A stretch of 64,000 nucleotides of DNA, taken from positions 310,001-374,000 of the forward strand of contig NZ_JAOQJY010000001.1 in the NCBI RefSeq assembly GCF_025567525.1, read 5' to 3'. The first letter of the stretch is position 1, and each line of letters opens with the position of its first letter. Positions 8,196 through 17,493 of this stretch are shown here, piece after piece. Source of the DNA: Gallintestinimicrobium propionicum (GTDB lineage: Bacteria; Bacillota; Clostridia; Lachnospirales; Lachnospiraceae). Position numbers and translations under genes: made by a program. The notes under the pieces are model-generated. The model saw only the letters and a list, made by a program, of their open reading frames with translations, was not told the origin of the DNA and searched no databases.

Positions 8196-10484
8196 CTATT
8201 CCTTATCAGCCTGCGTTTCGGCCCCCCCACCGGATTTTATACTTCGGATGGTCTTTTCCAATAGCATCATATCAACAGGCTTTGAAATATGGGCATTCAT
8301 ACCGGCTGTCAGAGAATGCCGGATATCCTCCGAAAAGGCATTGGCAGTCATTGCAATGATCGGAATTGTCCCTGCCTGTTTGTGTAGGCTCCTTCGGATT
8401 GCCCTTGCAGCATCATAACCGTTCATGACAGGCATCTGCACATCCATCAGGATCATGTCATACGCTCCGGGCACAGACTGTTCAAAGGTCTCCACCACCT
8501 TTTGCCCATTTTCACAAATCGTACACTCAGCACCTTTCATTTTTAACAGCTCTGTCAAAATCTCTGCATTCAGTTCATTATCCTCTGCATATAAAAAGTG
8601 CATTCCCTCCAGGATCGCTCCATTCGGCGTTTCTTCTTCCTTTGATGACAGGAATGCAGGCCGCTCTTTTGCAATTTTCAGATCTATAAGCACTTCAAAG
8701 CAGCTTCCCTGGCCGGGTTTACTTTCTACATAAATCGTGCCTCCCATGGCTTCCACAAGATTTCTGGTGATGGCCATTCCAAGTCCGGTTCCCTGTATCT
8801 TATTTGTCACAGAGTTTTCTGCTCGGGTAAAGGCATCAAAGATCGTATCTTTAAAAGCATCTGACATTCCCATTCCATTATCACGGACGAAAAAGCGATA
8901 CCTTGCATAGACCGTGGAGGCTGTTTCACATTCTTCTGCCACAAAATGAATGGCTCCCCCCTCCTGTGTATACTTTACTGCATTGGACAAGAGGTTGCTA
9001 AAAATCTGCATCAGGTGAACCTGATCTCCATTTACCCACTCGTGCCGGATCTTTTCTTTTGTAATTGTAAGGGTCTGATTTTTTTCTTCTACCTGTGAAT
9101 GGAACATCGCATTCAGATCCTGCAAAAGATCCGAAATAGAAAAATCCGTATACTGAAAAGCTGTTTTTCCTGCTTCGATCTTGCTCATATCCAAAACATT
9201 GTTAATGATCCCTAACAGGTGCTGCGCGGATATATCAATTTTATCTACATACTCCAATACCTTGACCTTATCCCCTGCATTATGTCGGATCAAAGCTGTA
9301 ATACCAACAATTGCATTCATGGGTGTGCGAATGTCATGGGACACATTGGACAGAAAATCTGTTTTCGCCTTATTTGCATTTTCCGCTGTCTGTAAAGCTT
9401 CTGTTGCAATATTCTTTGCCTCTTTCAGATTCTGATTCGATGCTTCCAATTCCTTCATCGCCTGTATTTGAAGTTCATTATTTCTTTTTTCATATTTTGC
9501 TTTTTGATCTGCGATACTGAGTCTGGAAACACTGTAAAATAATCCGGCAAAGAGTAAAAGGATAAAGCCTACCATAAACATTGTTGTAAATGATACCGCT
9601 TTCTGATACTCTGTCAGGGTATTATCGACAACACCTTTTGCCACAATACAGATCAACATGGAATGGTTGCTTTCTATCGGACAGTAGCCCAGATAATAGG
9701 GCGATTTTCCACCCAAAAGCTCTACTCCCTGTTCTCTGGCTGCAAGTCTTTTTTGAAGTGTTTCTGCCTCACCTTCTGTGATAGCCTGGCTCTTCCTTAA
9801 GTGCTTTAACAGAGAATAATTCCGGAAAAATACATCTTTACTCTGATTCGTATATGTAATGTTTCCCTCGTTATCCAACAGAAACAGATAGGCATTTCCA
9901 TGATATCCCTTAAGCTTTAGCATAGAATCTAATTTTGCATGATTATATGCCGTTCCAATTGCGGTATACGTTTTTCCATCAATGCGATATGGCTGACATG
10001 AAATCGCAACCAAATAAGCACCGTTTTGTATTTCTTCATGATTCCAGGCAACCAGTTTTGCAATATTATGTCCGTTCCTTAAATCCAACAGAAGCTTACT
10101 TGGAATATCAATCCGCATTTTCGTTCCGTCTGCAGTGATTGCCTTACCATTTTCCTGAAGAAACAGGAGTGTACTTTCCGATTCCCTTTCCCACGCCTCA
10201 AAAAAATTACGGTTTTCTTCTGTTTCCAGGGACAGTTCCTTTTTCTGAAGCAGATAGCCTTCCACCAAATGCAGCTGGCTATAGTATCCATTTGTCTGAA
10301 GTTCATAGGTCTGCTGCATTTGTTCCACAACAGCTCCCATACACATTTTTCCGTTTTTCTCGATATAGCTGTTCATCCTGTTCATAAGATGCTTTATAAA
10401 GACTATGCTTGAAATAAGGAGAAGCCCTATCAGGAACGGAACGATTACTTTTTTTCTTTTCACTGCTGCCTGTTCCATCTGCAC
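8196..10484 (-). CDS. Membrane hybrid sensor histidine kinase with receiver domain
   Basis: 762 residues. Transmembrane helix 1 (about 13-31), an extracellular Cache-like sensor region (about 32-300), helix 2 (about 300-318), then a coiled linker. The kinase core has the phospho-accepting His383 in SHDIRTPMN, the N box FSNLLSNAVKYT, and G boxes DNGMGM and GTGLGMAI. The C-terminal receiver domain (about 628-750) has the acidic pair AEDN and the phospho-acceptor Asp681 in MDVQMPVMNGYDA. No separate output domain is encoded here. Starts one base after the stop of the solute-binding lipoprotein gene, so translation is probably coupled. The likely start is GTG at 10484, with an ATG two codons on. 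The lipoprotein presumably delivers the ligand signal. Confidence 0.93.
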   Translation of the reverse strand: MQMEQAAVKRKKVIVPFLIGLLLISSIVFIKHLMNRMNSYIEKNGKMCMGAVVEQMQQTYELQTNGYYSQLHLVEGYLLQKKELSLETEENRNFFEAWERESESTLLFLQENGKAITADGTKMRIDIPSKLLLDLRNGHNIAKLVAWNHEEIQNGAYLVAISCQPYRIDGKTYTAIGTAYNHAKLDSMLKLKGYHGNAYLFLLDNEGNITYTNQSKDVFFRNYSLLKHLRKSQAITEGEAETLQKRLAAREQGVELLGGKSPYYLGYCPIESNHSMLICIVAKGVVDNTLTEYQKAVSFTTMFMVGFILLLFAGLFYSVSRLSIADQKAKYEKRNNELQIQAMKELEASNQNLKEAKNIATEALQTAENANKAKTDFLSNVSHDIRTPMNAIVGITALIRHNAGDKVKVLEYVDKIDISAQHLLGIINNVLDMSKIEAGKTAFQYTDFSISDLLQDLNAMFHSQVEEKNQTLTITKEKIRHEWVNGDQVHLMQIFSNLLSNAVKYTQEGGAIHFVAEECETASTVYARYRFFVRDNGMGMSDAFKDTIFDAFTRAENSVTNKIQGTGLGMAITRNLVEAMGGTIYVESKPGQGSCFEVLIDLKIAKERPAFLSSKEEETPNGAILEGMHFLYAEDNELNAEILTELLKMKGAECTICENGQKVVETFEQSVPGAYDMILMDVQMPVMNGYDAARAIRRSLHKQAGTIPIIAMTANAFSEDIRHSLTAGMNAHISKPVDMMLLEKTIRSIKSGGGAETQADKE

Positions 10485-10485
10485 T

Positions 10486-12327
10486 TTATTTTTTAACCTC
10501 TATGTAATCCTCCGGTGCCAACGGCTGCTGTCCTTTTTCCATAAATGCAGTCCACGCACTGGATAACGTCATATCCGGAAGCCGTTTTATCCTACATCCC
10601 GGAGTTGTTTTTTCCAGAATAGACCTTGTAGCATCTGTAAGAAGAATGGAATATTCCTTTTCTTTGTCTATTTTTTCCTGATCTACCGCGATATCTTTTA
10701 ACAAAAATCCGTTTTCTTCCTTTTGGACGGTTATTTTCATCCCGGACAGAATGGGCAATTCGTATTTATTTGTTATAGAAAATTCATCCTCTGTATGATC
10801 CAGATAATTCTCTACAAGCTTCCAAACCTGTTCCCCGTTTATTTTTGCAAAATAGAGAGAGGTGTCTGAGCTCTTTGCTGTCATCAGAGCAACACGACTG
10901 CTGGTACATTCTCCCCTATAAATAGAAGCGGTGAAATAATAATATGGTGCAATAGCCAGCTGTGCATTGTTTTCAACTCGGACCGTAGTTAAAATAGAGG
11001 ATGCCGCATCACGGCCATTTTTATCATTCAGTGCTATGGAATACTCCCGGTCAAAATTTACCACTGCCTTTTCTTCTGTATCCTCCGCGTTCATTGCACT
11101 GCGGAAAGCATCATATGCCTGGGCTTCATCCAGCTCGCCTGACAACAAACCATGAATAGCTTCCAGACTGGCAGGAAAGGATTTTTGAGCAGAATATCGG
11201 ATATAAATGGAATTACTTTTCATTTCATCTTCCAGACCGGATATATCCTGCATCATCGTCGGAACATTTGTATTCAATGAGATCACACATCTTCCATCGG
11301 CGATCAGCCTTTGTCCCTCTTCTGAGATCATGCAATCCAGCACATCCAATGCAGTCTCCAGCTTTTCCTGATCTTTTTCCAGGTCTTTATTGAATGCAAT
11401 ATTTAAAGACGGAGTCATATACACAAAGGCTTCCTCTGAGGTCTGGGAAAAATAAGGAATGCAGATCAGCTGCGCGTCCATCTGTGTCTGCAGCTGCTGC
11501 ATAAGTGCCGGATATCCGTGGAACATTGCTGCTTTTCCTTCTACAAAGGTCTGGTATGCAATATCCGCATTAACAAGAATATCGTCTTTCCCCAAATGAG
11601 AGTCTTTTAAAAACCTGCTGGTTTCTGAAAAAATACGTTTCCATAATCCATCGTCAAATTTTACTTCCCTCGATGAGGTTTCTGCGCCGCTTCGCCATTC
11701 AATTCCATCCAGACTTGTGAATTCTCCAATGGCACCCGCCTGAATCACTTCATGGGCAGACCAGTCTTCTGCAAGATCCAGGGAATAGGGTTTGATTCCA
11801 TTCTCATAAAATTGCTGGCAGGCCTCTGCATATTCCTGATAATTTGACGGGATTTTTATACCATACTGATCAAACAGTGTCTTATTGGCAATGATCGTCT
11901 GCGGCAGACCACAGACAGGCAACCATTGAATTTCATTGTCAGAATTTTTATAATATTGCAATGCATAGGAATAATACCTGGAAACAACATCATAACCGCA
12001 AAAATCCATAAGATACGGCTGTAAATCCTGAGCATCTGTTCCGGAGAACCGCCGCACCGTTATCACATCCGGCAGCTCGCCATGTTCTTCCATATAACTA
12101 TATAAATCGGTATCATTGTTACCAACGATAAACTCTATGTCTTGATCCGGAAGCTGTTCATGAATATAAGGTACCAGATTTTTGATCAAAGAATTTTCCC
12201 AAAGATATACGGTAAGCGGCTCTTCTTTGGATACCGCTCCTGAAGGCTCGCCGCATCCAAACAAAACAGCCGCGCCGACAAGCACAGCCATCATAAACGC
12301 AGCCAGATCATATTTTCTGTTTTTCAT
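10486..12327 (-). CDS. Extracellular solute-binding lipoprotein with C-terminal 5'-nucleotidase-C-like domain
   Basis: 613 residues. Signal peptide with lipobox VLFGCG (Cys25). Residues about 35-400 resemble family 1 (sugar) ABC solute-binding proteins (PVCGLPQTIIANKTLFDQYG, GKAAMFHGYPALMQQL). Residues about 430-600 look like the C-terminal domain of UshA-type 5'-nucleotidases (INGEQVWKLVENYL, then ELPILSGMKITV). No permease genes are adjacent. It sits directly upstream of the hybrid kinase with only one base between them, so it more likely acts as a ligand-presenting co-sensor than as a transporter part. The domain fusion call is from pattern recognition, strong for the first half and moderate for the second. 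Confidence 0.8.
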   Translation of the reverse strand: MKNRKYDLAAFMMAVLVGAAVLFGCGEPSGAVSKEEPLTVYLWENSLIKNLVPYIHEQLPDQDIEFIVGNNDTDLYSYMEEHGELPDVITVRRFSGTDAQDLQPYLMDFCGYDVVSRYYSYALQYYKNSDNEIQWLPVCGLPQTIIANKTLFDQYGIKIPSNYQEYAEACQQFYENGIKPYSLDLAEDWSAHEVIQAGAIGEFTSLDGIEWRSGAETSSREVKFDDGLWKRIFSETSRFLKDSHLGKDDILVNADIAYQTFVEGKAAMFHGYPALMQQLQTQMDAQLICIPYFSQTSEEAFVYMTPSLNIAFNKDLEKDQEKLETALDVLDCMISEEGQRLIADGRCVISLNTNVPTMMQDISGLEDEMKSNSIYIRYSAQKSFPASLEAIHGLLSGELDEAQAYDAFRSAMNAEDTEEKAVVNFDREYSIALNDKNGRDAASSILTTVRVENNAQLAIAPYYYFTASIYRGECTSSRVALMTAKSSDTSLYFAKINGEQVWKLVENYLDHTEDEFSITNKYELPILSGMKITVQKEENGFLLKDIAVDQEKIDKEKEYSILLTDATRSILEKTTPGCRIKRLPDMTLSSAWTAFMEKGQQPLAPEDYIEVKK

Positions 12328-12369
12328 GTGTCTGCTTCCCCATTTTCCCGCTTAAAGCCCGTGCTGATT

Positions 12370-12404
12370 ACAATAGAATGCACGCTCTGCGGGCATTCTA
12401 TTGT
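12370..12404 (-). promoter_or_regulatory. Perfect 12-bp hairpin in leader of lipoprotein-kinase operon
   Basis: ACAATAGAATGC (12370-12381) and GCATTCTATTGT (12393-12404) form a perfect inverted repeat around an 11-base loop, 43 bases before the lipoprotein start. There is no T-run on the minus strand after it, so it is not a plain terminator. It could be an operator or a leader structure. The 10-mer CAATAGAATG recurs at the start codon of the broken small gene at 12703. Confidence 0.45.
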
Positions 12405-12492
12405 CATGAATAAAAACATGAGTTTTATTATAGCACTTCATATTTTCTCATGTCTATATTTTTGAAAACTTTTCCCTTTTGGACAGGAAAAA

Positions 12493-12534
12493 GGACGAAA
12501 TCTATTTTGCCCGAAAACTCCGGAGATTTCGTCC
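12493..12534 (-). terminator. Terminator of the beta-glucoside operon
   Basis: GGACGAAATCT pairs perfectly with AGATTTCGTCC around an 18- to 20-base loop, followed on the minus strand by TTTTTCC. It lies directly after the stop of the small broken gene at 12537 and ends the GH3/transporter transcript. Confidence 0.8.
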
Positions 12535-12536
12535 TA

Positions 12537-12703
12537 TCAATTATAAATCCCTGCATATCCCTCTTCATCAAAATAATAAAAACTGCTCGTTTTTTCGATA
12601 ACGACTTCTTCAACAAATGAACGTTTTCTTTGAACTGCCACACCAAAAACAACGCTACATAATAATATTACAATGGATATACCGACATAATTCTTTTTTT
12701 CAT
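12537..12703 (-). pseudogene. Small membrane/secreted peptide gene, frameshifted in an A7 run
   Basis: ATG at 12703 has GGAG 7 bases upstream, but the frame stops after 11 codons. Adding one A to the A7 run after the start gives a clean 55-residue product. It begins MKKKNYVGIS, has a hydrophobic segment (VILLCSVVFGVAV), and ends YAGIYN at a TGA (12537-12539) directly before the terminator. The total length of 167 bases is exactly one short of a multiple of three. It lies 25 bases after the transporter gene, as last gene of that operon. It is either inactivated by a one-base loss or expressed through slippage on the A-run. No known family recognised. Confidence 0.5.
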
Positions 12704-12728
12704 TCTATTGCTCCGCTTTATTATTGAA

Positions 12729-14174
12729 TTATTTTTTATTTGTGCTTTTTATTTCCGCTACCAGTTCTTCATACTTACGTTCGTCAATGATATATTTCCG
12801 TTTAATCAATATATAAGCAGCTCCTATAGAAATTACCGGAACAGCTACAATTCCAAGACGCAATATAAATCTTTGTCCGGCATCTGCTGTCTGGATAAAT
12901 TTATCTGCCTGTACAATTACATTTTCCGAAGTAAGTTCTCCTGTACCAGCTTTTATTTCTAATCCGGATATTTTCTGACTGATTGCATAGATATTGCTTA
13001 TAATCAGTATTAACGCAACAACCGCCTGATCAACCGCACTGGCCAGCTTTGTTGCAAAAGATCTTACTGCTGAGATAATACTGTCATGTCGTTCATGAAA
13101 CCGGACTTCATCATACTCTATGGTATTATTTAACATGACAATCATCGTCATATTGAATGCTCCCTGCGAAAAGAAGATTAGAAAACCGATGATATTCAGT
13201 AAAACAACACTTTTGGGTAAAATGTAGCCTACACTCATAAAAAGCATATACCCAATGACTGTAATGATGGTAGCTGCAGTTATAATCTGATTTCGTGTGA
13301 ATTTTGAGGAAAGCCACGCAAAAGATGCCTCTGATATCAGCGTTCCTAATCCATACATAATTGTAAACCAAAATACAAGACTGCCACCTACAGAATATCC
13401 AAATTCAAAATAAAAGAAATTCATTCCAATCATAATCAGAATAGCATTTCCGATTTGGAATAATAAACATGCAATTCCAATCACTATCAACTGATCATTT
13501 CTCAGGAATATATGAAACATATCTTTTAATGACAGTGTTCTCTTCTTTTCCGGTCGTTTTCTCTCTTTTACTCCAAACACTGTAAGTAGCTGGAAACCAA
13601 TAAAACAAAAAGCAATCACAATCGCAGCCGTCCGATATGCCATAATCGCATTTCCAGCTACCATATCAGGGAGCAGACCTGCAACAGAAAACTGTCCGAT
13701 ACAGATAAAAATCCCCTGTACGGTTACCAGCCAGTTCCGTTCTCCCGGATCTGATGTAAGACTCGGCAGCATTCCCCAATAGGCAATATCATTCATTGTG
13801 TAAGTCATTCCCCATAAAAGATATCCCACTCCAAAAAATGCAACAAATCCCCATCCTTCCGGCCTTACTGTAAACAAGCAGATAATTATCAGGCTGTTTA
13901 AAATTACTCCTATAAAAATCCAAGGTTTAAATTTTCCGGCTTTCAAATGCGAATTTTCAATAATAATTCCCATCATTGGATCATTAATGGCATCCCACAG
14001 CAGACACACTACCATAATTGCTGATATTACTGCATATTGGGCAACTGTCAGTTTCATCGTATATTGAATATATGTAAGAAGAAACATAGAGACAAGTGCA
14101 TACGCCATATCTCTTCCGGTTGCTCCTATACAATAGCTCCATTTTGTGCGCTTATCCAATTTATTGTTTTCCAT
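12729..14174 (-). CDS. GPH-family sugar:cation symporter (MFS)
   Basis: 481 residues with about 12 membrane helices. It starts KWSYCIGATGRDMAYALV and carries the GPH motif WDAINDPMMG near residue 61, typical of glycoside-pentoside-hexuronide cation symporters (MelB relatives). A long middle loop holds KERKRPEKKRTLSLKDMF. It probably imports the beta-glucoside that the preceding GH3 enzyme hydrolyses. The genes are 18 bases apart in the order GH3 then transporter. A GGGGGAG RBS precedes the ATG. Substrate is inferred from context. Confidence 0.92.
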   Translation of the reverse strand: MENNKLDKRTKWSYCIGATGRDMAYALVSMFLLTYIQYTMKLTVAQYAVISAIMVVCLLWDAINDPMMGIIIENSHLKAGKFKPWIFIGVILNSLIIICLFTVRPEGWGFVAFFGVGYLLWGMTYTMNDIAYWGMLPSLTSDPGERNWLVTVQGIFICIGQFSVAGLLPDMVAGNAIMAYRTAAIVIAFCFIGFQLLTVFGVKERKRPEKKRTLSLKDMFHIFLRNDQLIVIGIACLLFQIGNAILIMIGMNFFYFEFGYSVGGSLVFWFTIMYGLGTLISEASFAWLSSKFTRNQIITAATIITVIGYMLFMSVGYILPKSVVLLNIIGFLIFFSQGAFNMTMIVMLNNTIEYDEVRFHERHDSIISAVRSFATKLASAVDQAVVALILIISNIYAISQKISGLEIKAGTGELTSENVIVQADKFIQTADAGQRFILRLGIVAVPVISIGAAYILIKRKYIIDERKYEELVAEIKSTNKK

Positions 14175-14192
14175 ATACGACTCCCCCTCTCT

Positions 14193-16610
14193 CTATTTCT
14201 TCAGCAGTCTTTTAAAAGCCTGCAAATATTTTTTATTAGCATTGTAAACTAACATATCGATTAACTTCGGAGTTGCAATTCCACCACTGGTTGCAATCAG
14301 TCCTTCCAGATTTCCTTCTTCGACTCCCATTTTTACCATTTTAAAGGCCGGGTCCCGCTCTGATTTTCCCCGAAGTATAATCTTAAGTCCGATATGTACG
14401 ACTCCACGAACAAATTTTCCAAACATTGAGACATTTACCACATCCTGATAGGAATCGTAAACCGTATACTCTCCACGCTTTTTTTCTTTGTCATGTTTCG
14501 GTTCACCGCCTAATAGCTGATAAAATTGTTCTGCACTGATTTCCATTCCATGTGGCTGCTCTCTAAAATAATCCGGAAACAGTTCTCTTTCATTTCTAAA
14601 ATAACTATTTCCTACTACTTCCATATTCGCCTTTAATTGCAAATCATGTACTGATGCTCCGATACAGATCTGATACTTGCCGCTTAACATGGAAAAAGCT
14701 TTTTTCTCTACATCATAGACGGAAAAACTTCTTTCATCCAGTTCTAGTATAACTTCTTTTTCTTCTCCCGGATGCAGATATATTTTTTGAAATCCCTTTA
14801 GTTCTATATGGCTTCTGATAACATCTGATTCAATCGGGCAGATATATAACTGTGCTATTTCTGCTCCACTCACTTTTCCGATATTTTTAATTTTAAAACG
14901 AATTTGTTTCTTTCCACCACTATATACTTCCGGTACATTCAATTCCGAATAGGAAAAAGAAGTATAGGAAAGTCCATAACCAAACGGATATTTTACCGGA
15001 ACATGGAATGTCTCATAGTAACGATAACCTACAAAAATGCTTTCCCTGTATTCTACATCATCATTCGGAGGTGCAAAATATCTCCATGCCGGAGTATCTT
15101 TTTCTGAAAACGGAATTGTCTCTGCCAATTTACCGGATGGATTCACCTCTCCACTGATTAAGTCAGCAACAGATTCCCCTACAGCCTGTCCTCCGAGGTA
15201 CATGTGAAGAATTGCTCCTACATTCTTTTCAAAACTAAAATCCATAGGCGCACCACCGAAACTAATTGCTGCAATATGATCTTTTCCGACAGTTTCTGCA
15301 ATTTCAGCCAACAGCTCTTCCTGATTTTGAGGGATTTTAAGATTTTTCCTGTCGTATCCTTCTCCTTCGTAAGATTCTGTAAGACCGATAAAATATAGAA
15401 TCACACAATCCTTTTTTCTATATTCCTGTTTCAGTTTTTCTATCGTATCCTGTAGTTGCTTTTCTCCGAATTCTTCCTTTTCATTCTGATATCCCTGTAT
15501 ATAAGTTACCTGATATCCTTTTTCACGTATTGCTTCAATCGCATTTGTCATCTTCGTCGGCTGGATATGACTGCTCCCACCTCCCTGAAATCGCATCTGC
15601 CTGGCAAGCTCTCCAATAATGATTACTTTCTTCTCTTTTCCAATTGGCAAAACACTATTATTTTTCAAAAGCACTGCACTTTCATTTTCTAGTTTACGTG
15701 CCACCTGATTCTGTTCTTCCATATCTACCTCATAATTTTCTTCTATATTTTTATGAAGTGATACAAAATTCTGCAGAACATTCTTAGTCCAGTTATCCAG
15801 TTCCTGACCCGTAATCCGGCCATCCTTATACGCTTCTTTTAACACATCTGTGTGGAAGCCTTTCGGATCTGGCATTTCCAGTGTCAGACCATTTTTCATA
15901 CAGCTTACAATATCATTTGCTGCTCCCCAATCCGACACCACACCACCTTGATATTTCCATTCTTTTCTCAGAACATCTGTCAGTAAGTATTTATTTCTTG
16001 CTCCAAATTCGCCATTAATCCTGTTGTATGAAGCCATTACAGAAGTCGGTTTTGCTTTTTTCACAACTTCTTCAAAAGCCGACAGATATATTTCCCTAAG
16101 AGTTCTTTCATCAATCTGGCTATTGGATGTCATTCGTCTTGTTTCCTGTGAATTAACAGCATAATGCTTTAAGCTCGTACCTATTCCAAGACTCTGTACA
16201 CCTTCGATATATCCCGTTGCCAGCTTTCCTGTCAAATACGGATCTTCACTGAAATATTCAAAATTTCTTCCGCATAAAGGAGAACGCTTGATATTGATTC
16301 CGCAGCCTAGCACAATGGATATCTGCTCTTTTTTTGCTTCTTTCGCAATCGCTTCACCCATCTTTTTAACAATAGCAGGATTCCAACTGCAGGCTATTGC
16401 ACTTGCAGTTGGAAAACAGGTTGCTGGCTTACTGGTTTCAATATCCCCAATCTTTTCCTGCTCCAGTTTTCGAATCCCATGTGGTCCGTCTGTCATCATA
16501 ATAGAAGGGATTTTTCCATTACAGTCATAAGTATGCCAGTCACCAGCACCGCCTAAAAGCCGGATTTTTTCATCTATTGTTAACTGTTCACATATTTTAT
16601 CAATGTTCAT
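14193..16610 (-). CDS. Beta-glucosidase, glycoside hydrolase family 3
   Basis: 805 residues with no signal peptide, so intracellular. The GH3 N-terminal domain has MMTDGPHGIRK, KHYAVNSQETRR and the nucleophile Asp227 in GGVVSDWGAAND. The GH3 C-terminal domain follows (about 310-520), then a fibronectin-III-like domain (about 590-660). It hydrolyses terminal beta-glucosides, and related family members act on xylosides. The ATG at 16610 follows AGGGGATAAGCC. Operon with the GPH symporter. Probably controlled by the AraC-type regulator encoded divergently at 17494. Between that regulator and this gene lies a decayed hydrolase gene, so the operon has lost its first member. Confidence 0.93.
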   Translation of the reverse strand: MNIDKICEQLTIDEKIRLLGGAGDWHTYDCNGKIPSIMMTDGPHGIRKLEQEKIGDIETSKPATCFPTASAIACSWNPAIVKKMGEAIAKEAKKEQISIVLGCGINIKRSPLCGRNFEYFSEDPYLTGKLATGYIEGVQSLGIGTSLKHYAVNSQETRRMTSNSQIDERTLREIYLSAFEEVVKKAKPTSVMASYNRINGEFGARNKYLLTDVLRKEWKYQGGVVSDWGAANDIVSCMKNGLTLEMPDPKGFHTDVLKEAYKDGRITGQELDNWTKNVLQNFVSLHKNIEENYEVDMEEQNQVARKLENESAVLLKNNSVLPIGKEKKVIIIGELARQMRFQGGGSSHIQPTKMTNAIEAIREKGYQVTYIQGYQNEKEEFGEKQLQDTIEKLKQEYRKKDCVILYFIGLTESYEGEGYDRKNLKIPQNQEELLAEIAETVGKDHIAAISFGGAPMDFSFEKNVGAILHMYLGGQAVGESVADLISGEVNPSGKLAETIPFSEKDTPAWRYFAPPNDDVEYRESIFVGYRYYETFHVPVKYPFGYGLSYTSFSYSELNVPEVYSGGKKQIRFKIKNIGKVSGAEIAQLYICPIESDVIRSHIELKGFQKIYLHPGEEKEVILELDERSFSVYDVEKKAFSMLSGKYQICIGASVHDLQLKANMEVVGNSYFRNERELFPDYFREQPHGMEISAEQFYQLLGGEPKHDKEKKRGEYTVYDSYQDVVNVSMFGKFVRGVVHIGLKIILRGKSERDPAFKMVKMGVEEGNLEGLIATSGGIATPKLIDMLVYNANKKYLQAFKRLLKK

Positions 16611-16671
16611 GGCTTATCCCCTCTTTCAAAGTCCATATCTAATGCCAATATTCTGTCGAATTGCGTCCATA

Positions 16672-17379
16672 TCATTTTATTACGCCATTTTTATAAGGCG
16701 GAAGTGCATTGGTAACATATCCCGATGTATTATGTGTCGTTGCACCATCTACTGCTTTTCCCCAAATATCATACGCTCCATTTACTCCATGCAGATCCGT
16801 ACAATCATTGAGTGCATCTGCAATTCCCAGGGGACTAAATGCATCTCCATTAAATACAACCTCTCCAGATCCTTTGTTATGACACAAATGTGCATGAGTA
16901 TCGCTGTTCCGATAATGTTTTCACCACTTGACGGTCTCGCCATCACGTTCGATGTCGTTATTGGATTCCCATCCTCGTCATAAAAATCAATATTTACATC
17001 TGCTTCCGGGAACGGATTATTTCCTTCTGTAAGTTCCAGTTCAAACCGGCATGTTTCATCCACATTATCTTTCCAAACCAGTGAAGTTCCCTTAATTCCA
17101 ACATATTTCTTTTTTACATAAGAATAAAAAGAAAAGGAATTATCTTCATACTGCTCTACTTTAAATCGTGTCCTATCTGACAATGTCGTATTTCGAACAA
17201 TTGCATTAAAAGTGTTATATGTGAGATACTTGCTATCCTGATCAAAAAGAATATATTCTCCTAAGTCAGATGCTTTAAAGTAGAATGTCATTCTTACTTG
17301 GATATGCAAAACCACCAACAGAAGTTCCAACTAACAAACATTGCCAGTAAAAAAATTACTTCTTTTCGTTTTATAGCAT
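16672..17379 (-). pseudogene. Truncated, frameshifted secreted hydrolase gene
   Basis: Three reading-frame segments together resemble one secreted protein. First comes a signal-peptide-like stretch (IKRKEVIFLLAMFV) after ATG 17379, which itself hits a stop at codon 3. Next is a beta-rich domain (EYILFDQDSKYLTYN, KKYVGIKGTSLVWKDN) reminiscent of a ricin-type or fascin-like carbohydrate module. Last is the start of a catalytic domain with DTHAHLCHNKGSGE and DLHGVNG, which suggests a metal-dependent amidohydrolase-like enzyme. The rest of that domain is missing, since the frame ends at 16672. At least three frame breaks and a deletion are needed. It lies directly upstream of the GH3 gene and was probably part of that operon. 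The hydrolase assignment is tentative. Confidence 0.6.
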
Positions 17380-17441
17380 CTATCTCCTCTCTTTTAATCT
17401 CTTAATTGCATTTTATCTATTTCCGGCATATAATTATATTG

Positions 17442-17475
17442 ATTTATCGTGTTTTATGTCAATTTATCGTGTTTT
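17442..17475. promoter_or_regulatory. Tandem direct repeats, probable AraC-type operator
   Basis: ATTTATCGTGTTTT occurs at 17442-17455 and 17462-17475. The start-to-start distance is 20 bases, close to two helical turns, which is the classic geometry for an AraC-family dimer. It lies between the divergent regulator (start 17494) and the GH3/transporter operon. Its closeness to the regulator start suggests autoregulation as well. Confidence 0.6.
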
Positions 17476-17493
17476 TGACAGAAGGAATTACCT

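Noticed and set aside
12428..12652. 74-residue minus-strand frame downstream of the GPH transporter
   Set aside because: It runs through the terminator hairpin at 12493-12534 and is out of frame with the RBS-preceded small gene at 12703.
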